Assembly (NCBI RefSeq): GCF_027257955.1
Contig: NZ_JANZNQ010000006.1
Span: 62,001 to 126,000 of the forward strand
Direction of reading: 5' to 3'
Length of the DNA stretch: 64,000 bases
From: Zhongshania aquatica
GTDB taxonomy: Bacteria > Pseudomonadota > Gammaproteobacteria > Pseudomonadales > Spongiibacteraceae
Part shown: positions 21,833 through 32,300 of the stretch, piece after piece
How the letters are laid out: every line of letters begins with the position of its first letter
Numbering within the stretch: position 1 is the stretch's first letter
The notes under the pieces: generated by a model
Told to the model about the DNA's origin: nothing
The model's database searches: none
The model's input: the letters and a program-made list of their open reading frames with translations, nothing else
Program-made: the position numbers and the translations under genes

Positions 21833-22483
21833 ATGAAAGCATTTACAGTACTTGACGGTGTTGTGGCGCCAATGGATCGCGCCAATGTAGATACCGATAT
21901 GATTATTCCCAAGCAATTTCTAAAATCGATTAAGCGCAGTGGCTTTGGTCCGAATTTGTTTGATGAGCTTCGTTACTTGGATGAAGGGCAGCCTGGGCAA
22001 GATAGCGCTAAGCGGCCTTTGAACCCAGAGTTCCCGCTAAATTTTCCGCGTTACAAAGGTGCCTCGATATTGATCGCGCGCGAAAACTTTGGCTGCGGCT
22101 CAAGTCGGGAGCACGCGCCGTGGGCGCTGGAAGATTATGGTTTCTCCTGCGTTATTGCGCCTAGTTTTGCCGACATCTTTTTTAACAATTGTTTTAAAAA
22201 TGGTGTGCTGCCAATAGTGTTGCCGGCGGCAAAAGTGGATGAGTTATTCACGGCTATGTATGCCAATGATGGTTTTACTCTGAAAATTGACTTGGACGCC
22301 CAAGTGATTGTGACGCCTGCGGGAGAAAGCATTCAGTTTGAAGTGGACAGCTTCCGCAAACACTGCTTATTGAATGGTCTTGATGATATTGGTTTGACTT
22401 TGCAAGATGCCGATGAAATCAGTGCCTTTGAAGCTAAGTGGCAGCAAAAATCACCTTGGCTATTTCGTACGCATAGCGCGTAA
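21833..22483 (+). CDS. leuD: 3-isopropylmalate dehydratase small subunit
   Basis: Swivel-domain partner of LeuC, 216 aa from ATG 21833 ([20 protein letters not shown]). GAGGAG at 21821-21826 is well spaced for this start; ATG 21830 is three bases away and a longer in-frame start at 21785 lies inside leuC. The substrate-recognition loop and the motif [15 protein letters not shown] (about residues 84-98) identify the family. It lies 10 bases after leuC. Confidence 0.96.
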   Translation: MKAFTVLDGVVAPMDRANVDTDMIIPKQFLKSIKRSGFGPNLFDELRYLDEGQPGQDSAKRPLNPEFPLNFPRYKGASILIARENFGCGSSREHAPWALEDYGFSCVIAPSFADIFFNNCFKNGVLPIVLPAAKVDELFTAMYANDGFTLKIDLDAQVIVTPAGESIQFEVDSFRKHCLLNGLDDIGLTLQDADEISAFEAKWQQKSPWLFRTHSA

Positions 22484-22537
22484 ATCGCTGTCGTGTTGAT
22501 AAATCTTAATTTTATATTTTAGTAAAGGAATTTAATT

Positions 22538-23635
22538 GTGACAGAGCGTCAGCAAAGAAATATAGCAGTGTTGCCAGGTGATGGTATTGGTCATGAAATT
22601 ATGGCTGAGGCGGTCAAGGTATTGGCGTGGGTTAACGAAGCTCACGATCTTGGTTTGAATATGCAGCACGCCTTAGTTGGCGGCTCGGCAATCGATGCTC
22701 ACGGTACTGCATTGCCGGATGAAACTTTTGCGATATGCGAGCAGGCCGACGCAATATTGCTTGGTGCGGTAGGCGGGCCTAAATGGGATAAATTGCCGCC
22801 TGCGGAGCGGCCTGAAAAAGGTGGCTTGCTTGAAATCCGTAAGCGCCTAGATCTGTTCGGAAATTTGCGCCCAGCGATCTTGTATCCGCAGCTTGCTGAT
22901 GCCTCATCGTTAAAACCAGAGCTTGTTGCCGGTTTAGATATTCTTATTGTTCGTGAATTGACCGGCGGTATTTATTTCGGTCAGCCGCGTGGTATTCGGG
23001 AGTTAGAAAATGGCGAACGTGAGGGCTATAACACCTACGTCTATAACGAATCTCAAATTCGTCGGATTGGTAAAGTGGCCTTTGAACTTGCGCAAAAGCG
23101 TGGTGGACGTTTGTGTTCAGTCGATAAAGCCAATGTATTAGAAGTGACCATGCTTTGGCGCGAAGTGATGGATGAGATGGCGAAAGACTACCCCGACGTT
23201 GAGCTTAGCCACATGTATGTCGATAACGCGGCGATGCAGCTTATAAGAGCGCCAAAGCAATTTGATGTAGTTGTTACCGGTAATATGTTTGGCGACATTT
23301 TGTCGGATGCGGCTGCTATGCTCACGGGATCTATCGGTATGTTGCCGTCGGCGTCGTTGGATGTAAATGGCCGCGGTATGTACGAACCATGCCATGGTTC
23401 TGCGCCAGATATTGCTGGGCAAAATAAGGCAAATCCGCTAGCGACCATTCTGTCGGTAGCGATGATGCTGCGCTACTCGCTGAATGAACCAGCGGCAGCG
23501 CAGCAAATTGAAGATGCTGTAAGTACGGTTTTGGATCAGGGTATACGTACCGCGGATATTTATTCCGAAGGTAGCACCTTGGTTGGCACTGTTGAAATGG
23601 GTGACGCGGTTATTGCAGCCTTGGCTTCAGCGTAG
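22538..23635 (+). CDS. leuB: 3-isopropylmalate dehydrogenase
   Basis: NAD-dependent oxidative decarboxylase producing 2-oxoisocaproate, the third step of leucine synthesis. 365 aa from GTG 22538, with AAAGGA upstream. Family motifs include [11 protein letters not shown] near the N-terminus, the substrate-binding region NLRPAILYP, and the metal-binding [15 protein letters not shown] with Asp residues (about residues 249-263). Third gene of the leuCDB run. Confidence 0.96.
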   Translation: MTERQQRNIAVLPGDGIGHEIMAEAVKVLAWVNEAHDLGLNMQHALVGGSAIDAHGTALPDETFAICEQADAILLGAVGGPKWDKLPPAERPEKGGLLEIRKRLDLFGNLRPAILYPQLADASSLKPELVAGLDILIVRELTGGIYFGQPRGIRELENGEREGYNTYVYNESQIRRIGKVAFELAQKRGGRLCSVDKANVLEVTMLWREVMDEMAKDYPDVELSHMYVDNAAMQLIRAPKQFDVVVTGNMFGDILSDAAAMLTGSIGMLPSASLDVNGRGMYEPCHGSAPDIAGQNKANPLATILSVAMMLRYSLNEPAAAQQIEDAVSTVLDQGIRTADIYSEGSTLVGTVEMGDAVIAALASA

Positions 23636-23664
23636 ATTCAACAAGATAGAATTCAGGAGTACAT

Positions 23665-24783
23665 ATGAAGAAAGTAGGATTTGTTGGTTGGCGCGGTATG
23701 GTTGGCTCAGTATTAATGGGACGGATGCTGGAAGAGAAAGATTTCGACGGCATCGAGCCGGTGTTTTTCACCACCTCGAATGTCGGCGGTCAAGGGCCTG
23801 CGATTGGACGTGATATCGACACGCTGAAAGACGCCAGTAATATAGCTGAGCTGTCAGCAATGGATATTATTATTTCCTGCCAAGGTGGAGATTATACCAA
23901 GTCGGTTTTCCCAGCGCTGCGCAGCGGCGGTTGGGATGGCTATTGGGTGGACGCCGCATCGTCGCTGCGTATGGACGACGATGCCATTATTATTCTCGAT
24001 CCCGTCAATCTTGATGTAATCAAGGATGGCCTAAGTCGCGGTGTTAAAAACTTTATTGGTGGTAACTGTACTGTCAGTTTAATGTTGATGGCGATCGGTG
24101 GTTTATTTCGCGAAGGATTGGTGGAGTGGGTTAGTGCACAAACCTATCAGGCGGCGAGTGGCGCTGGCGCACAGAATATGCGTGAGTTGATAAATCAAAT
24201 GGGCACTGTGCGTGACAGTGTTGCGACTGAGCTTGCCGACCCGCGTTCCAATATTTTGGATATTGATCGTAAAGTCGCTGAGGCGATGCGCAGCGATGTG
24301 TTCCCAAAAGAAAATTTCGGTCATGCGCTGGCGGGCAGTTTGCTGCCGTGGATTGATACTCAACTGGAAAACGGTCAAAGCCGCGAAGAGTGGAAAGGGC
24401 AGGCGGAAACAAACAAAATACTTGGTCGCGCAGATTCGCCAATAGCGATTGACGGCAACTGTGTGCGCATTGGCGCAATGCGCTGCCACAGCCAAGCCTT
24501 GACCATCAAGTTGAATAAAAATGTCGCGATTCCTGAGGTTGAAAGCATTCTTGCCTCCGCAAATGACTGGGTGCAAGTAGTGCCGAATGATCGCGCTGAA
24601 ACCCTTGCTAGGTTAACGCCAACCGCTGTTACTGGAACTCTCCGCGTACCAGTAGGTCGTCTGCGTAAGCTCAACATGGGCGATCAGTATTTGTCGGCCT
24701 TTACAGTTGGCGATCAGCTTTTGTGGGGCGCCGCGGAACCTCTACGCCGGATGTTAAGAATATTACTTGGTGATATTAAGTAA
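23665..24783 (+). CDS. asd: Aspartate-semialdehyde dehydrogenase
   Basis: NADPH-dependent enzyme reducing aspartyl phosphate to aspartate semialdehyde, the branch point to lysine/diaminopimelate, threonine and methionine. 372 aa, the long gammaproteobacterial type. The N-terminal Rossmann motif is [11 protein letters not shown] and the catalytic cysteine is C135 in [17 protein letters not shown] Shine-Dalgarno precedes ATG 23665. Its last stop base is the first base of the next gene, a catalytically altered paralogue. Confidence 0.97.
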   Translation: MKKVGFVGWRGMVGSVLMGRMLEEKDFDGIEPVFFTTSNVGGQGPAIGRDIDTLKDASNIAELSAMDIIISCQGGDYTKSVFPALRSGGWDGYWVDAASSLRMDDDAIIILDPVNLDVIKDGLSRGVKNFIGGNCTVSLMLMAIGGLFREGLVEWVSAQTYQAASGAGAQNMRELINQMGTVRDSVATELADPRSNILDIDRKVAEAMRSDVFPKENFGHALAGSLLPWIDTQLENGQSREEWKGQAETNKILGRADSPIAIDGNCVRIGAMRCHSQALTIKLNKNVAIPEVESILASANDWVQVVPNDRAETLARLTPTAVTGTLRVPVGRLRKLNMGDQYLSAFTVGDQLLWGAAEPLRRMLRILLGDIK

Positions 24784-25757
24784 TGGCGTTGAAGTGTGTT
24801 GCGGTATTTGGCGCTTGCGGGCTTGAGGGTGAATTGCTATTAAGCGCACTCGCCGAAGCTGAGTTAGGTGTTGACTCTGTTAAGGCATTTGCCGATGACG
24901 CCGATGGGGAGACCGTGATGTATCGCGGTCGCCCCGTTGTTGTTAATGAACCGAGCGTAGCTGATTTCAGTAATATTGACGCTGCGATTTTTCTAAACGA
25001 AGGCTTTTGTGATTTTGCGGTGATTGATGCGGCTGAAGATGCCGGTATTATTATTCTCGATTGTACCGACACACTTGCCCAGCGTGGCGACGTCGCCTTG
25101 TTTTGTGAAGGCTCGCCCGTTGATACAAAAGTGACGGCCTTTGCTATAGCGGACGCGGTCAGCAGTCATGTGGCGGCATTATTACGTTTGCTTCCCGAGC
25201 GTAGCGTTCGCGATATTCATCTTGCGGTAAGTCAGCCGGTGTCGGTTTTTGGTCGCGTCGGTGTCGAGACACTCGCATCAGAGACGGCGAGACTTCTCAA
25301 TGGGCAGCCGCCAGAAGATTCTCAGTTTGGTCTGCAAATGGCGTTTAACGTCCTTTCTCGACCGGCAGATAAAGTTGCTGCGCTAGAGCACACTCTGTCT
25401 GCATTGATGTCGACGGGTGAAACCTCTGTCGGTGCTACGGTATTCGAAAATGTTGTGCCAGTATTTTATGGTCACACTGGGATGTTGCGTGTGGCTTGTC
25501 ATCAGTCAGTGGATATTTCGGGCCTCAAGCAGAAGCTGGCCGGTGATGACCGTTTTAGACTCTTTCCCCAAGATGATATAGCTGATTCTTCGCCAATTAA
25601 CCTGCAAAATAGCGAAACTATAGATATTTCAGCAATAAGTAGTGGAAGACAGGATGGAACGGTCTTTCGCTGCACCCTAGTCGGTGATAATCTTCGTAAA
25701 GGTTCGGTGTTTAACATCATTGCATTGCTTAAAATCTTGATAAAAATCAATATCTAG
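24783..25757 (+). CDS. usg: Asd-like paralogue lacking the catalytic cysteine (Usg type)
   Basis: 324 aa with the overall fold of aspartate-semialdehyde dehydrogenase: N-terminal nucleotide-binding strand VAVFGACGLEGELLL and a downstream dimerisation domain (LAVSQPVSVFGRVGVETLASE). Where Asd has its nucleophilic cysteine this protein reads EGSPVDTKVTAFAIADAVS with none, so dehydrogenase activity is unlikely. Such Usg proteins commonly follow asd or leuB in Pseudomonas and relatives; their role is unknown. It overlaps asd by one base. Confidence 0.85.
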   Translation: MALKCVAVFGACGLEGELLLSALAEAELGVDSVKAFADDADGETVMYRGRPVVVNEPSVADFSNIDAAIFLNEGFCDFAVIDAAEDAGIIILDCTDTLAQRGDVALFCEGSPVDTKVTAFAIADAVSSHVAALLRLLPERSVRDIHLAVSQPVSVFGRVGVETLASETARLLNGQPPEDSQFGLQMAFNVLSRPADKVAALEHTLSALMSTGETSVGATVFENVVPVFYGHTGMLRVACHQSVDISGLKQKLAGDDRFRLFPQDDIADSSPINLQNSETIDISAISSGRQDGTVFRCTLVGDNLRKGSVFNIIALLKILIKINI

Positions 25758-25802
25758 CTTATATCTATGCATGCTGTTTAGAGAAATGGCGACCTATTGT
25801 CA

Positions 25803-25874
25803 TGGGTAATTACTACCCACTGGTTATTATTTGATCGTAGCACTGGCCATTCCTTGAACTTTGGGTGAGTGCTA
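25803..25874. promoter_or_regulatory. Inverted repeats upstream of fimV
   Basis: The 136-bp gap before fimV holds TGGGTA-ATTAC-TACCCA (25803-25819) and a separated pair TAGCACT (25838-25844) / AGTGCTA (25868-25874). The second pair could form a hairpin in the fimV leader or bind a dimeric regulator. No clear sigma-70 promoter was recognised. Both are sequence observations only. Confidence 0.3.
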
Positions 25875-25893
25875 ATACACGAACGGTGACATT

Positions 25894-28800
25894 ATGAAGC
25901 GTAATAGGCTGGCAAAAGTGGTGCTCACGGTTGGTGCCCTGCACAGCGGACTAGTCAGTGCCCTCGGCCTAGGAGAGTTAGCACTCGATTCAACGCTGAA
26001 TCAGCCTTTTCGTGCTGAAATTCCATTAAGGGATATCGGCGAGCTCGACGTAGAGCAAATCAGGGTTCAGCTGGCTGATAGCACCGCATTCGAAAATGCG
26101 GGCGTAGATCGCAGTCAGTTTTTGTCGAGTTTGGAGTTCAAAGTTGAGCTGCTTAGTGGCGGTAACGGTCGAATTATTGTCACAACTGCTAAAGCGGTCG
26201 TTGAGCCATACTTAGATTTTATTGTTGAGGCGCGCTGGCCCAACGGTAAAATGATCCGCGAATACACGGTTTTGCTCGATTTGCCTGTATATGCAGACGA
26301 TGGCGCTTCGCAGGCGGTATCGATTAGCGCCACTAGCCCAGTTATAAGCCAAACACCCGTTAGGCAATCGGCGGTGCCGACTAATGCGCCACAACGTGAT
26401 CCGGGCGGTTCAATTGGTGCAGTAGATCGTGCTCCACCGGTTCCTCGTGATCTTGACAAACAGCAAGAATTACCAGCATCAGATAACCCCAATGAGTACC
26501 GTGTTCAGAATCACGATACCATGTGGCGTTTAGCCAATAAGCTACGCCCAAGCTCCTACGTGACCACGCAGCAGACCATGTTGGCGTTGGTGAAAAAGAA
26601 TCCTCAAGCCTTTGTAAATGGCAATGTGAACCAGATTAAGTCTGGTTACATCCTGCGTTTGCCATCAGAGGCGGAAGTGAAAGCTATAGATCACAATCAA
26701 GCTGTAGAGGAGATTAAGATACAAGCAAAGGAGTGGCGTGGCGATAAAGTCGCCAGGCCAGCAAGCTCCAAACCCACTGCTGAAAAAACGCCTGCTGCTC
26801 CTAGTGCCACCTCAGCCGCCGCACCAATGGCGCCGCAATTAGATGCGACGGCGAACTCTGATGCGCCAGAATCCAGTGATGCTGACAAAACGGTTAAATT
26901 CTCTTTAGGTAGTGCGGGAGACGCAGCGTCTGGCGACAACACCGATGCGGTTCGTGAGAAACTTAGGGAAGAGCAGGAAAATCTAGAAAAGACAAAGCTG
27001 GAAAACAGTGCGATGCAAAATCGTGTTGTTGAAATGGAAAAGCAAATTCAGACCCTACAAAGTTTGATAGCTTTAAAAAACAGTCAACTGGCTGCGTTGC
27101 AAAACGGTCAGACTCAGCCTGGGGCTGACCTTTCAAAGGTTGCTGATGAGGCCAGCGATGAAGCTCAGGCTCCTGAAGTCGCGACGCTGCCTGTTGCGGC
27201 AAGCGATGAGGCTGAGGCTGCATCAGAGCCGGTTAAGGAAGCTCAGAATAAGGATGCTGCCGTCGACAAGCCCTCGGTCGCTAAGCCTGCGGAACCGGCT
27301 AAGCCCGCCGCAGTAGTTACTGCAGCACAAGACTCACAAAGCTGGGTACAGCAAAATTTAGTGGCTTTTGTTGGTGTGTTTTTGGCTTTGCTGGCTTTGC
27401 TGGTGTTAGTGATTCGCCGTCGTAAGTCCCCAGATGAAGAGGCTGATTTAGCGAATTTTGAAGGTGGATTGGATGAAGTAGAGCAAGACGAGTCACCTGT
27501 CATGTTTGCAAGTGACGGCGATTTCGATTTTGACTCTGATGAAAAGAGCTTTGACGCTCCTCAAAATGAAGATGACGCTGAAGTGGTTTTCAGTGCCGAC
27601 GATTTTGATTTTGACAGTATGTCGGAGTCGGACGGTGCTGAATCAGCTGACGACGTTGTTGTTGCTGATAGTTCAGCGTTTGATGAAGTTGCAGAAACTC
27701 GCGATGCTGTTGTCACGCCTCAAACAGGAGACGTTGTTGCTGAGGCAGAGATATATGTTGCCTACGGTCGTTACGATCAAGCGGCTAGTTTGCTTAATAC
27801 TGCCATCGCCCAGGATCCAGAAAACAGTGAATTGCGCTTAAAGATTATCGATATTTATCTTGATACTCGTGATCAGGAGAATTTTGAAAGTGCGTATCGT
27901 GGACTGTTAGGTCTTAACGATGATGCCGCGGTCGCGCGGGTTAAAGAGTCCATGTCGGCCATTGAGGGCGTTAGTCATTGGTTGGGTGAAGAGCAGTCTA
28001 GTGTCTCGGACAATACCGTGAATGTTGGTCGCCATAGAGCGGTCAGTGACGAGGCTGATGGTGATGGCGATGATTTAGACTTCAGTTTGGATAGTGTCGA
28101 AGATGCCGGCGTAATGGCTGTTGACGATGACGAAATAGATTTTGAGTTAGATGATGCGCCTATCGATTCTCCTGAAACTTCAGAAGAGACTGCTACGCTT
28201 GTCGATGCGGACAATAATGCAGAACCGTTGACGAGCGCTGACTCAGTAGCAGATACCGATACGCTAGAGTCTCTGGATGTCGATCTAGCTGATTTGGATT
28301 TTGATTTTGAAGGTGATTTTGGTGTCGAGTCCGGTGAGCAGCCGCTAGATGTTGAAGGAGAGTTGCCGCCGAGTATTGTTTCGGAAGCGTCTCCGATCGA
28401 AAGCCTTAATGAAGATGCGCCGGCGTCATTTGATGGCCAAATGGACGTCTCGGGTGAACTCGGCCCCGCGTTTGCTGACTTGTCAGAAGATGAAGAGCTA
28501 GATTTCAGTTTGGATGATGCCCACGAAATCAGTCCTGCCGGTAACGCCTCTGGCGATACTAGCCTAGATAAGATTGATTTAGATTTTTCGCTCGACGATG
28601 CCGAGGTTTCTTCGCCCGTTGAAGAGACTGATGATGAGTTGATCTCATTTGATGATGACGATATTGCCAGTTTTGAGTTGGATGATACTCAGCTTGGTGC
28701 GCCTCTCGTCAATGAGGATACTCAAACTTCTACAGAAATGTCTGATGGCGATGACACAGATGTGGAGCTTGAGACTATAGAGTTTGCTAGTTCTGGTTTA

Positions 28801-29487
28801 GGTGATACCGAAATTGGCGAGCTTACCGCGCTTAATGAAGAAGGCAGTGCGGCCGAAGAATTAGTCCCAGAATTTGTTGATAAACCAACTTTAAACCCAG
28901 AGTCAAATGACGAAGACGAACTTGATTTGGATTTGTCAGACTTGGATATGGAGGAGTTTGATACCCTCGGTGCAGCTAGTCTTGCTGCGACAAGTGATGC
29001 CGATACTGATGAGATAGAGCTTGATCTGGCTGATTTTGATATGCCTAATGAAATCGCTAGCTCGGATGGTGATGTATCAGAGGTCGACGAGTCTGAGGTA
29101 GATGAGTCTTTCTTCGTGACCGATGAAGATGATGCGACATCGGATGAAATTACCCTAGACGACGAGTTGTTTGCTGAGAGTGGAGAAATACTTGACGCTG
29201 GGTCTGAAGATAAGCCGTCTGAAATCGCAGAGCCCAGTGTTGCTAGTGGTGAGGCGATATCGGTAGAGGATTTGGTGTTTGATGAATTCGACGCCAGTGA
29301 AGACGATGTCGAAGGCTTTGATTCATTGATCGATTCGGAATCTGTCGCCACGAAGCTCGATCTAGCGCGCGCCTATATAGATATGGGTGACAGCGAAGGT
29401 GCGCGCGAAATGTTGGAAGAAGTCCTAGAAGAAGGCGATATTCAGCAACAAAGTGATGCTCAGGCTTTGTTAGATAATATCGGATAA
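25894..29487 (+). CDS. fimV: FimV-like polar motility/peptidoglycan-binding protein
   Basis: 1197 aa. Order of parts: signal peptide (to about residue 23); FimV N-terminal domain (to about 130); LysM-like domain (about 200-255, with YRVQNHDTMWRLANKLRP); short coiled coil (about 352-405); one transmembrane helix (about 489-507, followed by RRRK); a cytoplasmic TPR-like segment (about 615-680); a very acidic Asp/Glu/Ser-rich region (to about 1150) with repeated LDFxLDD units; and a C-terminal FimV domain (about 1150-1197). FimV proteins organise type IV pili, twitching and polar signalling. Its position between asd/usg and truA is conserved in relatives. Confidence 0.92.
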   Translation: MKRNRLAKVVLTVGALHSGLVSALGLGELALDSTLNQPFRAEIPLRDIGELDVEQIRVQLADSTAFENAGVDRSQFLSSLEFKVELLSGGNGRIIVTTAKAVVEPYLDFIVEARWPNGKMIREYTVLLDLPVYADDGASQAVSISATSPVISQTPVRQSAVPTNAPQRDPGGSIGAVDRAPPVPRDLDKQQELPASDNPNEYRVQNHDTMWRLANKLRPSSYVTTQQTMLALVKKNPQAFVNGNVNQIKSGYILRLPSEAEVKAIDHNQAVEEIKIQAKEWRGDKVARPASSKPTAEKTPAAPSATSAAAPMAPQLDATANSDAPESSDADKTVKFSLGSAGDAASGDNTDAVREKLREEQENLEKTKLENSAMQNRVVEMEKQIQTLQSLIALKNSQLAALQNGQTQPGADLSKVADEASDEAQAPEVATLPVAASDEAEAASEPVKEAQNKDAAVDKPSVAKPAEPAKPAAVVTAAQDSQSWVQQNLVAFVGVFLALLALLVLVIRRRKSPDEEADLANFEGGLDEVEQDESPVMFASDGDFDFDSDEKSFDAPQNEDDAEVVFSADDFDFDSMSESDGAESADDVVVADSSAFDEVAETRDAVVTPQTGDVVAEAEIYVAYGRYDQAASLLNTAIAQDPENSELRLKIIDIYLDTRDQENFESAYRGLLGLNDDAAVARVKESMSAIEGVSHWLGEEQSSVSDNTVNVGRHRAVSDEADGDGDDLDFSLDSVEDAGVMAVDDDEIDFELDDAPIDSPETSEETATLVDADNNAEPLTSADSVADTDTLESLDVDLADLDFDFEGDFGVESGEQPLDVEGELPPSIVSEASPIESLNEDAPASFDGQMDVSGELGPAFADLSEDEELDFSLDDAHEISPAGNASGDTSLDKIDLDFSLDDAEVSSPVEETDDELISFDDDDIASFELDDTQLGAPLVNEDTQTSTEMSDGDDTDVELETIEFASSGLGDTEIGELTALNEEGSAAEELVPEFVDKPTLNPESNDEDELDLDLSDLDMEEFDTLGAASLAATSDADTDEIELDLADFDMPNEIASSDGDVSEVDESEVDESFFVTDEDDATSDEITLDDELFAESGEILDAGSEDKPSEIAEPSVASGEAISVEDLVFDEFDASEDDVEGFDSLIDSESVATKLDLARAYIDMGDSEGAREMLEEVLEEGDIQQQSDAQALLDNIG

Positions 29488-29504
29488 GTGTTGGCTGAAT
29501 ATTA

Positions 29505-30353
29505 GTGATTGATGAGTTTGGTTGTTTTGACCGGTTTGCGGATAACGCTCTGCCGGTCGGATGTCGTGTTGCTATGGCGATTGAGTATCAGGGCAGCGCC
29601 TACCGAGGTTGGCAAAGTCAAGATAAGCCAAAGGTGGCAACAGTCCAGGATGCATTGCAAAGTGCGATATCATCTATTGCTGCGCATCCGGTTACTGTCA
29701 TTTGTGCTGGGCGCACCGATGCCGGTGTTCACGCAACTCACCAAATAGTTCACTTTGAAGCGCCGGTTTCTCGCTCTTTGAAAGCGTGGGTTGCGGGCGT
29801 GAATGCTAAGTTACCGAAAGATATTTCGGTCAAGTGGGCCAAGTTAGTTCCCTTCGATTTTCATGCTCGATTTTCGGCTACCGCCAGACGGTATCGCTAT
29901 ATTATTCTTAATCAGGCCCGTCGATCTGCGCATTTAGCGAATGGCTTAACCCTGATTGATCAGCCTCTAAACACCGAAATCATGCACACCGAGGCACAGT
30001 CATTACTCGGAGAACAGGATTTTAGTGCGTTTAGAGCGGCGTCTTGCCAGTCTAAAACAGCGATGCGAAATATCCATTTTGCAAATGTCAGTCGGAATGG
30101 ACGCTATGTCGTGATTGATATTGGTGGTAATGCTTTTTTGCATCATATGGTTCGAAACATCGCTGGGGTTCTAATTGCGGTTGGCAGCGGTCAAATGCCG
30201 GTGGGGTGGACGAAACAGGTGTTAGATAGTCGTGACCGTAATCAGGGTGGTGTTACTGCGAAGCCTGATGGCCTGTATTTAGTTGATGTTATTTATCCCG
30301 AACACTTCAATTTACCAAAAACAGATATTGGTCCTGATTTTGTTCCCTGTTAA
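29505..30353 (+). CDS. truA: tRNA pseudouridine(38-40) synthase TruA
   Basis: Converts uridines 38-40 of the tRNA anticodon arm to pseudouridine. The catalytic aspartate is D72 in AGRTDAGVHA, and GSAYRGWQSQ and HHMVRNIAGVLIAVGSGQ are further family motifs. GTG 29505 gives 282 aa, with about 23 residues before the conserved AMAIEYQGS strand. No strong Shine-Dalgarno supports it, so a somewhat later start is possible. Follows fimV by 17 bases. Confidence 0.94.
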   Translation: MIDEFGCFDRFADNALPVGCRVAMAIEYQGSAYRGWQSQDKPKVATVQDALQSAISSIAAHPVTVICAGRTDAGVHATHQIVHFEAPVSRSLKAWVAGVNAKLPKDISVKWAKLVPFDFHARFSATARRYRYIILNQARRSAHLANGLTLIDQPLNTEIMHTEAQSLLGEQDFSAFRAASCQSKTAMRNIHFANVSRNGRYVVIDIGGNAFLHHMVRNIAGVLIAVGSGQMPVGWTKQVLDSRDRNQGGVTAKPDGLYLVDVIYPEHFNLPKTDIGPDFVPC

Positions 30354-30428
30354 CGCTCTGATCTACAGACAAATCAGGCAGTTATTTGTTAGTATTCCAT
30401 CCGATTAATTGTCTGGCTGTACATCCAA

Positions 30429-31064
30429 GTGTTCCGTACCCGCGTAAAAATTTGTGGTATCACCCGAGCTGAAGACGCGCTTGCAGCCATCGATGCCGGT
30501 GCTGATGCGCTGGGTTTTGTGTTTTACCCCAAAAGCCCACGTGCATTGAAGGGCGAACAAGCCGCGAAAATTATCTCGATATTGCCGCCGTTTGTCAGCA
30601 AAGTTGGCCTTTTCGTTAACGCTGAAGAGGCTGAAATAAGGGAAATACTTGCGTCGTGCTCTCTCGATTTACTGCAATTTCATGGCGATGAGTCGCCTGA
30701 GTTTTGCGAATCGTTTTCTATGCCCTATATGAAAGCGCTTCGGATGAGTGATGATGTTGATGTACGTGCTTCGACACGCACATATGCTAGTGCAAGCGCA
30801 TTGCTATTAGACAGTTTCAAACCTGGCGTGCCGGGTGGTACAGGCGAGTCATTCGACTGGGATCGCATACCAAAGGACTTAGATATCCCTGTGGTGTTGG
30901 CGGGTGGATTAAACCCGGAAAACGCAATGAAGGCCATTGCCGCATGCCAGCCATTCGCGTTGGATGTTAGCGGCGGAGTTGAGCAGTCGCCCGGTATCAA
31001 GTGCGTGCAAAGAATGACTAGATTTATTGACGCGGTCAGCAAAGCTGATCGACGGGAGGATTGA
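30429..31064 (+). CDS. trpF: Phosphoribosylanthranilate isomerase
   Basis: TIM-barrel enzyme carrying out the Amadori rearrangement of phosphoribosylanthranilate. 211 aa from GTG 30429. The first strand contains the catalytic cysteine in VKICGITR; FVFYPKSPRAL and the phosphate-binding segments (VLAGGLNPEN, ALDVSGGVEQSPG) are conserved. It abuts trpB with no gap, so trpFBA is one unit and the early trp genes must lie elsewhere. Confidence 0.95.
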   Translation: MFRTRVKICGITRAEDALAAIDAGADALGFVFYPKSPRALKGEQAAKIISILPPFVSKVGLFVNAEEAEIREILASCSLDLLQFHGDESPEFCESFSMPYMKALRMSDDVDVRASTRTYASASALLLDSFKPGVPGGTGESFDWDRIPKDLDIPVVLAGGLNPENAMKAIAACQPFALDVSGGVEQSPGIKCVQRMTRFIDAVSKADRRED

Positions 31065-32288
31065 GTGGGAAGTAAATTGGAAAAAGCAGACTTTAGTCAG
31101 TTTCCTGATGCCAATGGCCATTTTGGTATCTATGGTGGGCGTTTTGTTTCAGAAACACTGGTATTCGCGCTGGACGAGTTAGAATCGGCCTATCAACGCC
31201 TTCGTCACGACCCAAGTTTTCAGGCGGAGTTCGATCATGATCTAGCTCATTATGTGGGGCGTCCTTCGCCGCTATACTACGCGAAGCGTTGGTCAGAAGA
31301 GGTTGGTGGCGCAAAGATTTTTCTAAAACGTGAGGATCTAAATCATACCGGTGCCCACAAGGTAAACAATACCGTAGGGCAAGCGCTGCTCGCTAAATAC
31401 ATGGGCAAAAAACACGTAATAGCTGAAACCGGTGCAGGCCAGCACGGCGTTGCCTCAGCAACTGTCGCCGCACGTTTGGGTATGACCTGCCAAGTATTTA
31501 TGGGCGAGGAAGATATCCATCGTCAGGCCTTAAATGTGTATCGAATGAAGTTACTGGGTGCCGAGGTTGTATCTGTTAAATCGGGCTCTAGAACCCTTAA
31601 AGATGCGATGAACGAGGCGATGCGGAATTGGGTTACCAACGTTGATGATACTTTTTACATTATTGGTACCGCCGCGGGCCCGCACCCATATCCGATGTTG
31701 GTGAGAGATTTCCAGTCTGTTATTGGTCGCGAGGCCCGCGAGCAGTGCTTGAGCCAAAATGGTCGTCTACCTGATGCCTTGGTAGCCTGCGTTGGTGGTG
31801 GATCAAATGCTATCGGGCTGTTTCATCCATTCCTCGATGACGAAGGTGTGGCGATGTACGGCGTTGAAGCCGGTGGCTACGGGGTAGAAACCGGTAAACA
31901 TGCCGCGCCCCTAAACGATGGTATTCCGGGGATTTTACACGGCAACCGCACATATTTAATGCAGGATGAGGGCGGCCAGATTATTGAGACCCATTCGGTG
32001 TCTGCCGGCTTGGATTATCCAGGTGTAGGGCCCGAGCATTCGTGGCTCAAAGATATGGGGCGCGTTAATTACGTCGCCATCAATGACGACGAAGCACTGA
32101 CGGCCTTCCGCAAGTTGACCTTGGTTGAGGGGATCATGCCAGCCTTGGAGTCGGCCCATGCGGTGGCTTATGCAGAGAAGTTGGCAAAAACCATGAGTCC
32201 TGAACAGAGTATTGTGGTCAATTTGTCTGGCCGTGGTGATAAAGATATTCATACCGTCGCAACTATCGACGGTATTGGCATTGAGTAA
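31065..32288 (+). CDS. trpB: Tryptophan synthase beta subunit
   Basis: PLP enzyme that condenses indole with serine. 407 aa from GTG 31065, immediately after the trpF stop and with GGGAGGA just upstream. The PLP lysine is K99 in [10 protein letters not shown]; the ammonium loop [15 protein letters not shown] and phosphate-binding [10 protein letters not shown] are present. Full length and without visible defects. Confidence 0.97.
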   Translation: MGSKLEKADFSQFPDANGHFGIYGGRFVSETLVFALDELESAYQRLRHDPSFQAEFDHDLAHYVGRPSPLYYAKRWSEEVGGAKIFLKREDLNHTGAHKVNNTVGQALLAKYMGKKHVIAETGAGQHGVASATVAARLGMTCQVFMGEEDIHRQALNVYRMKLLGAEVVSVKSGSRTLKDAMNEAMRNWVTNVDDTFYIIGTAAGPHPYPMLVRDFQSVIGREAREQCLSQNGRLPDALVACVGGGSNAIGLFHPFLDDEGVAMYGVEAGGYGVETGKHAAPLNDGIPGILHGNRTYLMQDEGGQIIETHSVSAGLDYPGVGPEHSWLKDMGRVNYVAINDDEALTAFRKLTLVEGIMPALESAHAVAYAEKLAKTMSPEQSIVVNLSGRGDKDIHTVATIDGIGIE

Positions 32289-32300
32289 CGGGGAAGTCCT

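Noticed and set aside
26950-29350. Repeated short motifs suggestive of a CRISPR or tandem repeat array
   Set aside because: The repeats are degenerate, in frame and encode the acidic FimV region; there are no uniform repeats with unique spacers.
28722-29351. Long minus-strand ORF (209 codons) rich in serine inside fimV
   Set aside because: It is the mirror of the Asp/Glu-rich fimV coding region (GAT/GAA repeats read as Ser-rich in reverse); no start signal and no protein-like motifs.
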